Of a stretch of DNA of 6,118 nt, positions 1-5,969 are shown piece by piece. The notes under the pieces are model-generated. The model was not told where the DNA came from, did no database searches, and saw only the letters and a program-made list of their open reading frames with translations. Source of the DNA: Chloroflexota bacterium (GTDB lineage Bacteria > Chloroflexota > Anaerolineae > B4-G1 > DUEL01); contig JAGHZG010000111.1 of assembly GCA_017743275.1 (NCBI GenBank), positions 1 through 6,118 on the forward strand. Reading direction: 5' to 3'. A program made the position numbers and the translations under genes. How positions within the stretch are numbered: the first letter of the stretch is position 1; the number at the start of each line of letters is the position of its first letter.

Positions 1-675
1 GATATACCCCGGATCCCGCACCGCCCGCAGGGTGACCACCGGCCGCCCCTCCTCTACCGTGTACCCGTACAGGAAGACCGCGACGTCCCCCACCGTCATC
101 GGAACGTTGAGGCGGACGGTGCCTCGCCGGACCTCCCGCCCGTCCTCCAACACCGTCACGTCCACCCGGTAGTCGGCGACGCTGCCATCGGGATAGCGCT
201 CCAGGGAGACGGCGTCGCAGCGCAGGGCCAGCCCGGATGCCAGGGCCGCCCCGGTCTCCCCCACCGGGAGCGTCCGGTCCTCGTGCCCGCCCAGGCCGCT
301 CAGGGCCAGCGCCACCAGGAACAGGGGGAGAGCCAGGTGGGCGACCAGAGTCCCCCAGTGGGGAGCGGAGAGACGAAGAAGGCACGGCCGCAGGCCCGGC
401 CAGCGGTTCAGGGTGCAGAGGACGGTCGCCAGCACGGGCAGCGCCAGAGCAACCCAGAGAACGGGAGAAGTATACCAGCGGAACAGGCCCAGCCGTTCCA
501 GCGGGGCCACCAGCGCGCCGTAGCGGGCCCGCGCCGCCTCCTCCCAGCGGGCCCGCGTGGCCGGGTCGTCGGGGCGCTGGGGGAAGAACGTCCCCAGAGC
601 CGCCACAACCAGAGCCAGCAGGAGCAGCGCGGCCGCTACCTTCGGACGTCCAAACCAGCGGATAACCCTGCGCAC
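1..675 (-). CDS. resB: ResB/Ccs1-like cytochrome c biogenesis protein, N-terminal part (3' end outside window)
   Basis: Members of the ResB/Ccs1 family are membrane proteins of the System II cytochrome c maturation pathway; with CcsA/ResC they move haem across the membrane and attach it to apocytochrome c. The 225 visible codons show the family pattern: a short basic N terminus, a first membrane helix (about residues 13-31) ending in the typical ALGTFFPQ (26-33), a periplasmic stretch with PLERLGLFRWYTSP (58-71), a second helix (about 72-90) ending in CTLNR (87-91), then HWGTLVAHLALP (106-117) opening a third helix. H113 is a candidate for the conserved helix histidine. After this comes the start of the large beta-rich extracytoplasmic domain (DYRVDVTVLEDG, then RLNVPMTVGD). 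I chose the GTG at 675 because GGTGA lies seven bases upstream; TTG at 681 is an in-frame alternative. The frame is open from just after the selB stop, and no ATG occurs between them. The gene is downstream of selB on the same strand. Assignment rests on remembered family motifs; the C-terminal part cannot be seen. Confidence 0.8.
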   Translation of the reverse strand, partial: MRRVIRWFGRPKVAAALLLLALVVAALGTFFPQRPDDPATRARWEEAARARYGALVAPLERLGLFRWYTSPVLWVALALPVLATVLCTLNRWPGLRPCLLRLSAPHWGTLVAHLALPLFLVALALSGLGGHEDRTLPVGETGAALASGLALRCDAVSLERYPDGSVADYRVDVTVLEDGREVRRGTVRLNVPMTVGDVAVFLYGYTVEEGRPVVTLRAVRDPGYI

Positions 676-682
676 CGCCAAT

Positions 683-687
683 TCACC
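683..687 (-). promoter_or_regulatory. Ribosome binding site that decides the resB start
   Basis: GGTGA on the minus strand lies seven bases before the GTG at 675. It is a partial match to the anti-Shine-Dalgarno complement and is too close (one base) to the in-frame TTG at 681 to serve that codon, so it favours GTG as the start. Confidence 0.45.
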
Positions 688-697
688 AGGATGTTTG

Positions 698-769
698 ATC
701 CACGAAGGGCACGAAGGGCACGAAGGGCACGAATATAAACCTTCGTGTCCCTTCGTGTCCTTCGTGGAT
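698..769. repeat. Hairpin-forming CACGAAGGG tandem/inverted repeat between selB and resB
   Basis: The left part, 701-733, is a perfect 9-bp tandem repeat, CACGAAGGG, in about 3.7 copies. The right part, 741-767, carries the complementary motif CTTCGTGTCC twice, with a 10-bp period, and ends in TTCGTGG. The outer arms ATCCACGAAGG (698-708) and CCTTCGTGGAT (759-769) are perfect 11-bp inverted copies, and the inner units can pair in several registers around an A/T-rich centre (GAATATAAAC). The element begins two bases after the selB stop codon and fills most of the gap to resB. Read along the minus strand it could attenuate or end the selB transcript. Similar CACGAAGG arrays are, as I recall, scattered between genes in several environmental phyla; they give rise to spurious proteins with HEGHEG runs. 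Its function is unknown. Confidence 0.85.
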
Positions 770-771
770 TT

Positions 772-2661
772 TTATTTCACCAGCACCCGTTCGTCCCCCA
801 CCCGCCGGGTCACCCCCACGCCGTCCAGGTACTCCAACAGTGCCTGCGCGTACTTGCGGCTGGTCTGGAAGAGGTCCCGGACCTGGGCCAGAGTGATGCT
901 CCCCTGCTGCTGGATGTGGGCGCGGATGCGCTCCACCATTTCCTCGTACGTCTCCCGCAGGAAGAGGACCTCCGGAGAGACCTGGACCAGGTCGCCCCGG
1001 GCCAGCAGGACGCCCAGCACCTCCTCGCCGACCAGCGCGGCGGCCTCCTTGACCGACGGGGTGGCGTAGGGCGCGGCGCGGAAACGGGCCAGCAGGTCGT
1101 CCACCGCCTGCTGCTGCTGGGGGGTGAACCGGACCTGATGTTCGGGCAGCCGGACGGTGGCGGCCTCGTCCACAATCAGGCCGTCGGCGGCGGCGCGGGC
1201 CAGCAGGCCGTTGTAGGCCCGGGGGTCCAGCCGCAGCGCGCTGCGCAACTCCTCCCGGCTCATCCCGGACCGGAGCGGGTAGCGGGCATGGTAGGCGGCC
1301 AGTTCGTCCCGCATCCGGGCCGTCGTGGCCGACCACCACGACCGGGAGACGACCAGCCGGGCCGGCGCCGGTTCCGGGACGGCGTCCATGACCACCGCGT
1401 CGCCGGTGGAGAAGAGTTCCGCCAGCGCCTCGGGAGCGGCCTCGCCCAGGCCGGAGACCTCTATCAGGTCCCGGACGGTCAGCGGGCCGCGCCGCTCCAG
1501 CGTCTGCAGGAGCACTTCGGCGGGGGTGCCCCGGGCCAGCGTCTCCAGCCGGGCCAGCACCTCGGGGCGGAACCGCCGGTGTTTCCGCCCGGGGTTCGGG
1601 TCCACCACCTCCCCGCCGCCGACGGTGACCGCCGGAGAGGGGACGCGGATGATAAACCGGTCCCCCCGGACCAGGGGGAGGGGGTCATCCAGTTCCAGTT
1701 GCACCCAGCCGGATTCGCCCGGCGCCAGGGTCTCGGTGCCCAGCAGGCGGACCCGGGCGACCGTCTCGGCCGAGCCGCAGAAGAACTTGACGAAGGCGTT
1801 GTGCTTCAACGGAAACGGGGCATCGGGCAGCAGGTCCAGCCGGACATCTGTCAGGGTGGTGGGACGGAGCCAGCCAGGGACGGTCACCAGGTCGCCCCGG
1901 GCCAGGTCCTGCCTGGAGACACCGGTCAGGTTAATGGCGACGCGGCTTCCGGGGACGGCCCGCTGGATTCTGGTCTTGTGGGTCTGCAGGCCCCGGATGC
2001 GGGCCCGCAGGCCGCGCGGCAGAATTTCCACCTCCTGCCCCACTTCCAGGTGGCCGTCCACCAGCGTACCGGTGACCACCGTCCCGAAGCCGCCAATGGT
2101 GAAGACCCGGTCTATCCAGAGGCGGGGGCGGCCCCGGTCCGGGCGGGGCGGTGTGCGGGCCAGGACCTCCTGCAGCGCCGCCGTCAACTCCGCCAGCCCC
2201 TGACCGGTCCGGGCAGAGACGGGGATGATCGGCGCGCCGTCCAGCACGGTCCCCTGCAGCGCCTCCGACACGTCCGCCTGGACCAGTTCCAGCCAGTCCG
2301 GGTCATCTATCAGGTCTATCTTGGTCAGGGCGACGACGCCGCCGGGGATACGCAGCAGGTCCAGAATGGCCAGGTGCTCCCGGGTCTGGGGCATCACCCC
2401 CTCGTCGGCGGCGATGACGAAGAGGGCGGCGTCAATGCCGCCGACGCCCGCCAGCATGTTCTCAATGAAGTCCCGGTGCCCGGGAACGTCCACAATGCCG
2501 ACCGACTCGCCGTTGGGGAGCGTGAGCCAGGCGAAGCCCAGGTCTATGGTCATCTCCCGTTCCTGCTCCTCTCGGAGCCGGTCCGGGTTGATGCCAGTGA
2601 GGGCCTGGACCAGGGTGGATTTGCCGTGGTCTACGTGTCCGGCGGTGCCGATGACGTGCAC
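772..2661 (-). CDS. selB: Selenocysteine-specific translation elongation factor SelB
   Basis: SelB is a cytoplasmic GTPase that binds selenocysteinyl-tRNA(Sec) and a SECIS hairpin in the mRNA, and delivers the tRNA to the ribosome at in-frame UGA codons. The 629 residues match the usual bacterial length. The GTPase domain is complete: G1 GHVDHGKST (8-16), switch I Thr38 in MTIDLGF, G3 DVPGH (58-62), G4 TKID (113-116) and G5 SAR (149-151). EF-Tu-like beta-barrel domains follow (about 178-350, with RVFTIGGFGTVVTGTL at 185-200). The C-terminal third (about 365-629) is the winged-helix array that binds SECIS RNA; its last repeat has the typical SRKYAQALLEYLD (601-613) and TRRVGDERVL (618-627). 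The start is GTG, preceded five bases away by GGAGGAG lying across the end of the coiled-coil gene, which suggests translational coupling. It ends in TAA next to a hairpin repeat. No selA, selC, selD or selenoprotein gene is visible here. Confidence 0.97.
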   Translation of the reverse strand: MHVIGTAGHVDHGKSTLVQALTGINPDRLREEQEREMTIDLGFAWLTLPNGESVGIVDVPGHRDFIENMLAGVGGIDAALFVIAADEGVMPQTREHLAILDLLRIPGGVVALTKIDLIDDPDWLELVQADVSEALQGTVLDGAPIIPVSARTGQGLAELTAALQEVLARTPPRPDRGRPRLWIDRVFTIGGFGTVVTGTLVDGHLEVGQEVEILPRGLRARIRGLQTHKTRIQRAVPGSRVAINLTGVSRQDLARGDLVTVPGWLRPTTLTDVRLDLLPDAPFPLKHNAFVKFFCGSAETVARVRLLGTETLAPGESGWVQLELDDPLPLVRGDRFIIRVPSPAVTVGGGEVVDPNPGRKHRRFRPEVLARLETLARGTPAEVLLQTLERRGPLTVRDLIEVSGLGEAAPEALAELFSTGDAVVMDAVPEPAPARLVVSRSWWSATTARMRDELAAYHARYPLRSGMSREELRSALRLDPRAYNGLLARAAADGLIVDEAATVRLPEHQVRFTPQQQQAVDDLLARFRAAPYATPSVKEAAALVGEEVLGVLLARGDLVQVSPEVLFLRETYEEMVERIRAHIQQQGSITLAQVRDLFQTSRKYAQALLEYLDGVGVTRRVGDERVLVK

Positions 2662-2663
2662 GC

Positions 2664-3860
2664 TTACTCCTCCAGGGGATGCTCCTTCAGCGCGGCCAGG
2701 TGCTGGTCTATCTCGGCGATACGGGCCTCGTAGGCCTCACGGGTGTGGGTAAAGGTACGGATTGCGTCCGCGCGGCGGGTCTCCCAGAGGGCGACAATCT
2801 GGGAGTAGCAGAGTCGGGCGGTGGCGGTCAGTTGATCCAGCCGCTTGTTGACCGTGGCGTTAAACCGCTCCTGCTGGCGCCGGCGTTCCTCCAGCGTCAC
2901 CTCCCAGTTTCGCCGTTCCTTTTCCTGGGCGGACTGCCACTCTTCCCACTGGCGCTTCAGCCGTTCCTCCGCCAGCCGTTGCATCTCGGCGGTCTCGTTC
3001 TGGCGGGTCTCCAGCCGGGTCTGGAGGGCGGAGAGGGCGTCCAGGGACCGCTGGGCCCGCTGATACTGTTCCATCAGCCGCTGCCGCTCCTCCCGCAGCC
3101 GCTCTATCTCCTGGCGCACCTCCTCGGCCTGCCCGGCCCACTTCTTGACCTCCTGGTTGCGGCGGAAGTCGGCGACGCGCAGTTCCTCCATGACCTTCTC
3201 AAACTCCTTAATGGACTTCAGTCCCTCTTCCAGGTACCGTTTCTGTTTCTGGACGGCCTCCTCCAAGAGGAGCATTTTGGCGTCTGTCGCCTCCATCCGG
3301 CGGCGGAGTTCCGTGGCCTCCGCCTCCAGCGCAGTGATGCGCTTGTTGTCGGCCCGGCGCTGTTCTTCCAGGTAAATCACCGCGGCCGCGCGGTCGTCGG
3401 CGTGTTGCTTGAGGTCGGTCGTCAGGACTTCCAGTCGTTGCTGGTTCTCGGTGAGGCGGCGGGTTTCGGCCTGCAGGGCGGTCAGCCCTTCCTCCAGGCG
3501 GCTGATCTGGCGCAGGCCCTCCGCCACCCGGGCCATCTCGTCCTTCAGGGCGCCGATTTCCAGTTGGCGAGCCCGCTCGGACTCCCGCAGTTCCTTGCGC
3601 CACTGCTCCTCCCGCAGTTCCAGCATGCGGCCCACGTCGGCCTTCAGCCCCTCCAGCGCCGGGGCGAAACCGGTCACCTGGGCCATCAGGGTTTCCATCC
3701 CGGCGACGGTCCGCTGGAGGGCGGCGATCAGTTCCTGCTGCTGGGCCAGTTGCTGGGCCTGGAGTTTGACCTGTTCCTGCAGGGCGGCGATGAGCGCCTT
3801 ATCCTTGCGGCGCTCCTCGTCCAGCCACTGGACCATCTGGCTCAGTTGGGTCAGTTCCAT
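2664..3860 (-). CDS. Long coiled-coil protein of unknown function, co-transcribed with selB
   Basis: I do not recognise a named family. The 398 residues are almost entirely charged and polar heptad-like sequence (rich in E, R, Q, A and L), predicting long alpha-helical coiled coils. One helix covers about 1-62, broken at the glycine/proline-bearing stretch VTGFAP (62-67), with further coils from about 70 to 345. The C-terminal 50 residues are less repetitive, with aromatic and hydrophobic positions (CYSQIVALWETRR at 351-363) and the only cysteine, C351. There is no signal peptide, membrane helix or nucleotide-binding motif, so it is probably cytoplasmic. The ATG at 3860 has AGGAG nine bases upstream. 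Its stop is two bases from selB, whose ribosome binding site it contains, so the pair is an operon. A role in selenoprotein synthesis is only suggested by position; a structural or SMC-like scaffold role is equally possible. Such low-complexity coils make homology searches unreliable. Confidence 0.85.
   Translation of the reverse strand: MELTQLSQMVQWLDEERRKDKALIAALQEQVKLQAQQLAQQQELIAALQRTVAGMETLMAQVTGFAPALEGLKADVGRMLELREEQWRKELRESERARQLEIGALKDEMARVAEGLRQISRLEEGLTALQAETRRLTENQQRLEVLTTDLKQHADDRAAAVIYLEEQRRADNKRITALEAEATELRRRMEATDAKMLLLEEAVQKQKRYLEEGLKSIKEFEKVMEELRVADFRRNQEVKKWAGQAEEVRQEIERLREERQRLMEQYQRAQRSLDALSALQTRLETRQNETAEMQRLAEERLKRQWEEWQSAQEKERRNWEVTLEERRRQQERFNATVNKRLDQLTATARLCYSQIVALWETRRADAIRTFTHTREAYEARIAEIDQHLAALKEHPLEE
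2667..2673 (-). promoter_or_regulatory. selB ribosome binding site inside the end of the upstream gene
   Basis: GGAGGAG on the minus strand lies five bases before the GTG start of selB. It overlaps the last codons of the coiled-coil gene and abuts its TAA stop. It is a strong Shine-Dalgarno match and fixes the GTG as the start. Its position means ribosomes finishing the upstream gene end on top of it. Confidence 0.8.
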
Positions 3861-3949
3861 GATTGCGGACTCCTATCAGGATTGCGGGCAACGTTGGCCC
3901 TTCGTTTGTGGATCAACTGCAGAACCAGCCACCTGACAGTTCAAAAACA

Positions 3950-4022
3950 GGACACGGATCAACACGGGGTTCACGGATCAGCGCGGATAAAAAATCCGTG
4001 AAAATTCGTACCATCCGTGTCC
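3950..4022. repeat. Hairpin-forming CACGGAT repeat in the leader of the coiled-coil/selB operon
   Basis: The outer arms GGACACGGAT (3950-3959) and ATCCGTGTCC (4013-4022) are perfect 10-bp inverted copies. Inside them TTCACGGAT (3970-3978) pairs perfectly with ATCCGTGAA (3994-4002). The left half also repeats the motif directly at a period near 10 bp (ACACGGATCA, ACACGGGGTT, CACGGATCAG, CGCGGAT), so other hairpins, such as CGCGGAT with ATCCGTG across five A residues, are possible. It resembles the element downstream of selB in layout (tandem motif on the left, inverse motif on the right, A-rich centre) but uses a different unit. It lies downstream of the candidate promoter of the minus-strand operon, so it would be in the mRNA leader. 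Confidence 0.8.
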
Positions 4023-4064
4023 CATTGAACGGGAGGCAGGGATGACACCGATCCAGTGGGGGAT

Positions 4065-4092
4065 ATTATAGCACACTCCCCCGCCGGGGCAA
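4065..4092 (-). promoter_or_regulatory. Candidate sigma70-type promoter for the coiled-coil/selB operon
   Basis: On the minus strand TATAAT (4070 down to 4065) is preceded by TGC, an extended -10. TTGCCC (4092 down to 4087) sits 16 bases further upstream as a fair -35. Transcription would start near 4058, giving a leader of about 200 bases that contains the CACGGAT hairpin repeat. This is pattern matching against the general bacterial consensus. Confidence 0.5.
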
Positions 4093-4146
4093 CGATACAT
4101 TCGCCAGGTTATTTCTCATCAGACGTCTACCCTTTTCACCGGTTTC

Positions 4147-4155
4147 TGGTATAAT
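4147..4155 (+). promoter_or_regulatory. Candidate extended -10 promoter for the histidine kinase gene
   Basis: TGGTATAAT is a perfect -10 with the TGn extension, 17 bases before the ATG of the kinase. No good -35 lies at the usual distance; TTTTCA (4133-4138) is only 11 bases away. Transcription would start near 4162, leaving a leader of about 11 bases that begins at the AAGGAG ribosome binding site, unusually short but possible. Confidence 0.45.
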
Positions 4156-4172
4156 CAGGTCAAGGAGAACTG

Positions 4173-5909
4173 ATGCAGTACGTTCTTTTTGTCGCTCTGG
4201 CGCCCACGGGAGCGCTGATCTCGCTGGCCGTTGCCGGATACGCCCTCCGCCATCGCCATGCTCCCGGTGCATCCGCACTGGCAATCTATATGTTGGCCGT
4301 CTCCGGATTCCTCATCGGGAACACGCTGGAACTGATGTGGCCCACGGAGACCGGTACCCTGTTCTGGGCACAACTGGAATACCTCTTCATCACGGGAGTC
4401 CCGCTCACCTGGCTGGCTTTCGCGTTCCAGTACGCCGGAAAGACATCCTGGCTGGCCCCAAAGCGCTTCTGGTCGGTTACGGTCATCCCCGCGCTGACCT
4501 TTTTCCTGGCTCAGACCAACTCCCGCCACCACCTGATCTGGAGCACGGTCACCTTTCAGCCCGTTGGCGAGATGCTGACCATAAGCGTCTCCTACGGCCC
4601 CTGGTTCTGGGTGCACATGTTCTACTCCTACCTGCTCCTCTTCGGTGGCGCTGTCCTGATCATCGGAGTCCGGGCGTTTTCGCCAACGGTATATCGGCAG
4701 CAATCGGCCTGGGCCATTGTTGGTGCTCTCCTCCCGCTGACTGTTAATCTCATTTCCGTATTTCAACTCATCCCCGGGCTGCATAAAGACCACACACCGC
4801 TGGTCTTCGCCCTGGCTGGTATCGCCTTCGCCGTGAGTATCTTCCGCTACCATCTCCTGGACCTGATCCCGATCGCCCGCGCGGTCGTGGTGGAACGGAT
4901 GCGCGACGGCGTGATGGTTGTCAGCCGGGATGATCAGTTGGTGGACCTTAATCCAACAGCCCGCCGGATGCTGGGCGTAACCGAGGAATCCATCGGCAAA
5001 CCGATGGCTTCAGTGCTCCAGGAGTGGTCAGGCGCGCGTCAGATGCCTCCCCAGGCCCGAATCTATCGGTCTGCGGATGGAGAGGACCGAATTCTGGAGG
5101 TGCGCGTCTCATCGCTGGCAAGCGGGCACGGGGATTCCGCTGGCCATCTGGTCCTGCTGCGGGACATCACCGACCAGGTCCGGTCAGCAGAAGCGCTGCA
5201 GCAGGCCAACCGGGAGTTACAGGCCCGCAACGAGGAACTGGATGCCTTCGGGCACACTGTGGCCCATAACCTGAAGAATCCCCTGGGCATCATCCAGGGG
5301 TTCGCCGAATTGCTGGCGGACGAATCCACCGTCCTCTCCGAAGAAGAGAGACGGTCTTCTGTTCAGAACATCATCCGTGTCGCGCGTCGGATGGACCACA
5401 TCCTGGAGGAACTGATGCTGCTGTTCGGGCTGCGCCGGACGGAGGTCCGGATGGAGCCCCTGGATATGGCCGTGATGGTCGCCGCCGCGCTGGAACGGCT
5501 GGAGGCGAGTCTCCAGGAGGCCGTCGCCGAGGTCATTCTGCCCTCCTCCTGGCCCGTCGCCCTGGGTCATCCGGCGTGGGTGGAGGAGGTCTGGGCAAAC
5601 TACATCAGCAATGCGCTCAAGTACGGCGGACGCCCTCCCCGTATGGAACTGGGGGCAACGACGGAAGGAGAGCAAGTCCGCTTCTGGATTCAGGATAACG
5701 GCCCCGGCCTGACGGCCGAAGAGCAGGGCCGTCTCTTCCAGCCCTTTGAGCGGCTGGGGACGCAGCGGGCCACCGGTCACGGATTGGGACTCTCCATCGT
5801 TCGCCGGATTGTGGAGAGGATGGGGGGAGAAGTCGGGGGGGATTGCTCCGGGATCCCCGGAGAGGGGTGCATTTTCAGTTTCACCCTGCCGCTGGCTCCG
5901 GCGGCGTAG
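4173..5909 (+). CDS. Membrane sensor histidine kinase: 7TM-PAS-HisKA-HATPase
   Basis: This is a two-component sensor kinase that should autophosphorylate on His and pass the phosphate to a response regulator that is not in view. The first 230 residues have seven hydrophobic segments (about 3-24, 33-52, 63-87, 97-114, 143-167, 178-199, 207-226) and fit the histidine kinase N-terminal 7TM domain (HisKA_7TM). A PAS domain follows (about 236-335, with ERMRDGVMVVSRDDQLVDLN), then a short coiled coil (336-357). The dimerisation/phosphoacceptor region has HTVAHNLKNPL (361-371), with H365 as the likely phosphorylated residue. The ATPase domain has the N box NYISNALKY (476-484), G1 DNGPGL (508-513), F box FQPFERL (522-528) and G2 GHGLGLSIV (535-543). 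The residue after H365 is Asn, where Glu or Asp is usual. The ATG has AAGGAG five bases upstream. There is no receiver domain. The ligand sensed by the 7TM or PAS region cannot be told. Confidence 0.93.
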   Translation: MQYVLFVALAPTGALISLAVAGYALRHRHAPGASALAIYMLAVSGFLIGNTLELMWPTETGTLFWAQLEYLFITGVPLTWLAFAFQYAGKTSWLAPKRFWSVTVIPALTFFLAQTNSRHHLIWSTVTFQPVGEMLTISVSYGPWFWVHMFYSYLLLFGGAVLIIGVRAFSPTVYRQQSAWAIVGALLPLTVNLISVFQLIPGLHKDHTPLVFALAGIAFAVSIFRYHLLDLIPIARAVVVERMRDGVMVVSRDDQLVDLNPTARRMLGVTEESIGKPMASVLQEWSGARQMPPQARIYRSADGEDRILEVRVSSLASGHGDSAGHLVLLRDITDQVRSAEALQQANRELQARNEELDAFGHTVAHNLKNPLGIIQGFAELLADESTVLSEEERRSSVQNIIRVARRMDHILEELMLLFGLRRTEVRMEPLDMAVMVAAALERLEASLQEAVAEVILPSSWPVALGHPAWVEEVWANYISNALKYGGRPPRMELGATTEGEQVRFWIQDNGPGLTAEEQGRLFQPFERLGTQRATGHGLGLSIVRRIVERMGGEVGGDCSGIPGEGCIFSFTLPLAPAA

Positions 5910-5937
5910 ACAAACGGCCGCGCCAGCAGAATGCAGA

Positions 5938-5966
5938 ACGGGCCAGGCACTATGTGCCTGGCCCGT
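5938..5966. terminator. Perfect 13-bp hairpin between convergent genes, probable bidirectional terminator
   Basis: ACGGGCCAGGCAC (5938-5950) and GTGCCTGGCCCGT (5954-5966) are perfect inverted copies with a three-base loop, TAT. It lies 29 bases after the kinase stop and three bases past the stop of the converging gene on the minus strand. The following T-runs are weak on both strands (CTGTTACG on plus, TCTGCATTCT on minus), so it may work less efficiently than a classic intrinsic terminator or need a factor. Confidence 0.75.
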
Positions 5967-5969
5967 CTG

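Larger units (their letters stand above)
3861..4172. other. Divergent intergenic region between the coiled-coil/selB operon and the kinase gene
   Basis: This 312-bp stretch separates two divergent genes. It holds the AGGAG ribosome binding site of the coiled-coil gene (3870-3874), a hairpin-forming CACGGAT repeat (3950-4022), a candidate minus-strand promoter (4065-4092), a candidate plus-strand extended -10 (4147-4155) and the AAGGAG ribosome binding site of the kinase (4162-4167). It is more A/T-rich than the flanking genes. I see no tRNA, no riboswitch that I can recognise and no convincing small gene; the short frames through the repeat look spurious. Confidence 0.75.

Noticed and set aside
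237..738. Plus-strand open frames over the resB region
   Set aside because: They are proline/glycine/arginine-rich shadows of the ResB-like frame, which has recognisable family motifs.
730..745. A TATATT box as a separate promoter for resB on the minus strand
   Set aside because: It falls in the centre of the repeat, with no -35-like sequence at the right distance.
698..769. Possible CRISPR array
   Set aside because: The unit is only 9-10 bp with no spacers, and the two halves are inverted copies.
683..1339. Minus-strand open frame giving HEGHEG and FVPFVPFV repeats
   Set aside because: The repeats are just the CACGAAGGG hairpin read as protein, and the rest overlaps the end of selB out of frame.
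745..2733. A 662-codon open frame on the plus strand opposite selB
   Set aside because: It mirrors selB, whose motifs are complete. The antisense product is rich in G, Q, P and R with no domain pattern; it arises from high GC codon use.
2679..4001. A 440-codon open frame on the plus strand opposite the coiled-coil gene
   Set aside because: The product is a leucine/glutamine/glycine-rich shadow of the coil heptads and runs through the hairpin repeat; the minus-strand gene has the ribosome binding site and the operon context.
4155..4853. A 232-codon minus-strand open frame opposite the kinase N terminus
   Set aside because: The sense strand gives seven clear membrane helices; the antisense product is polar and featureless.
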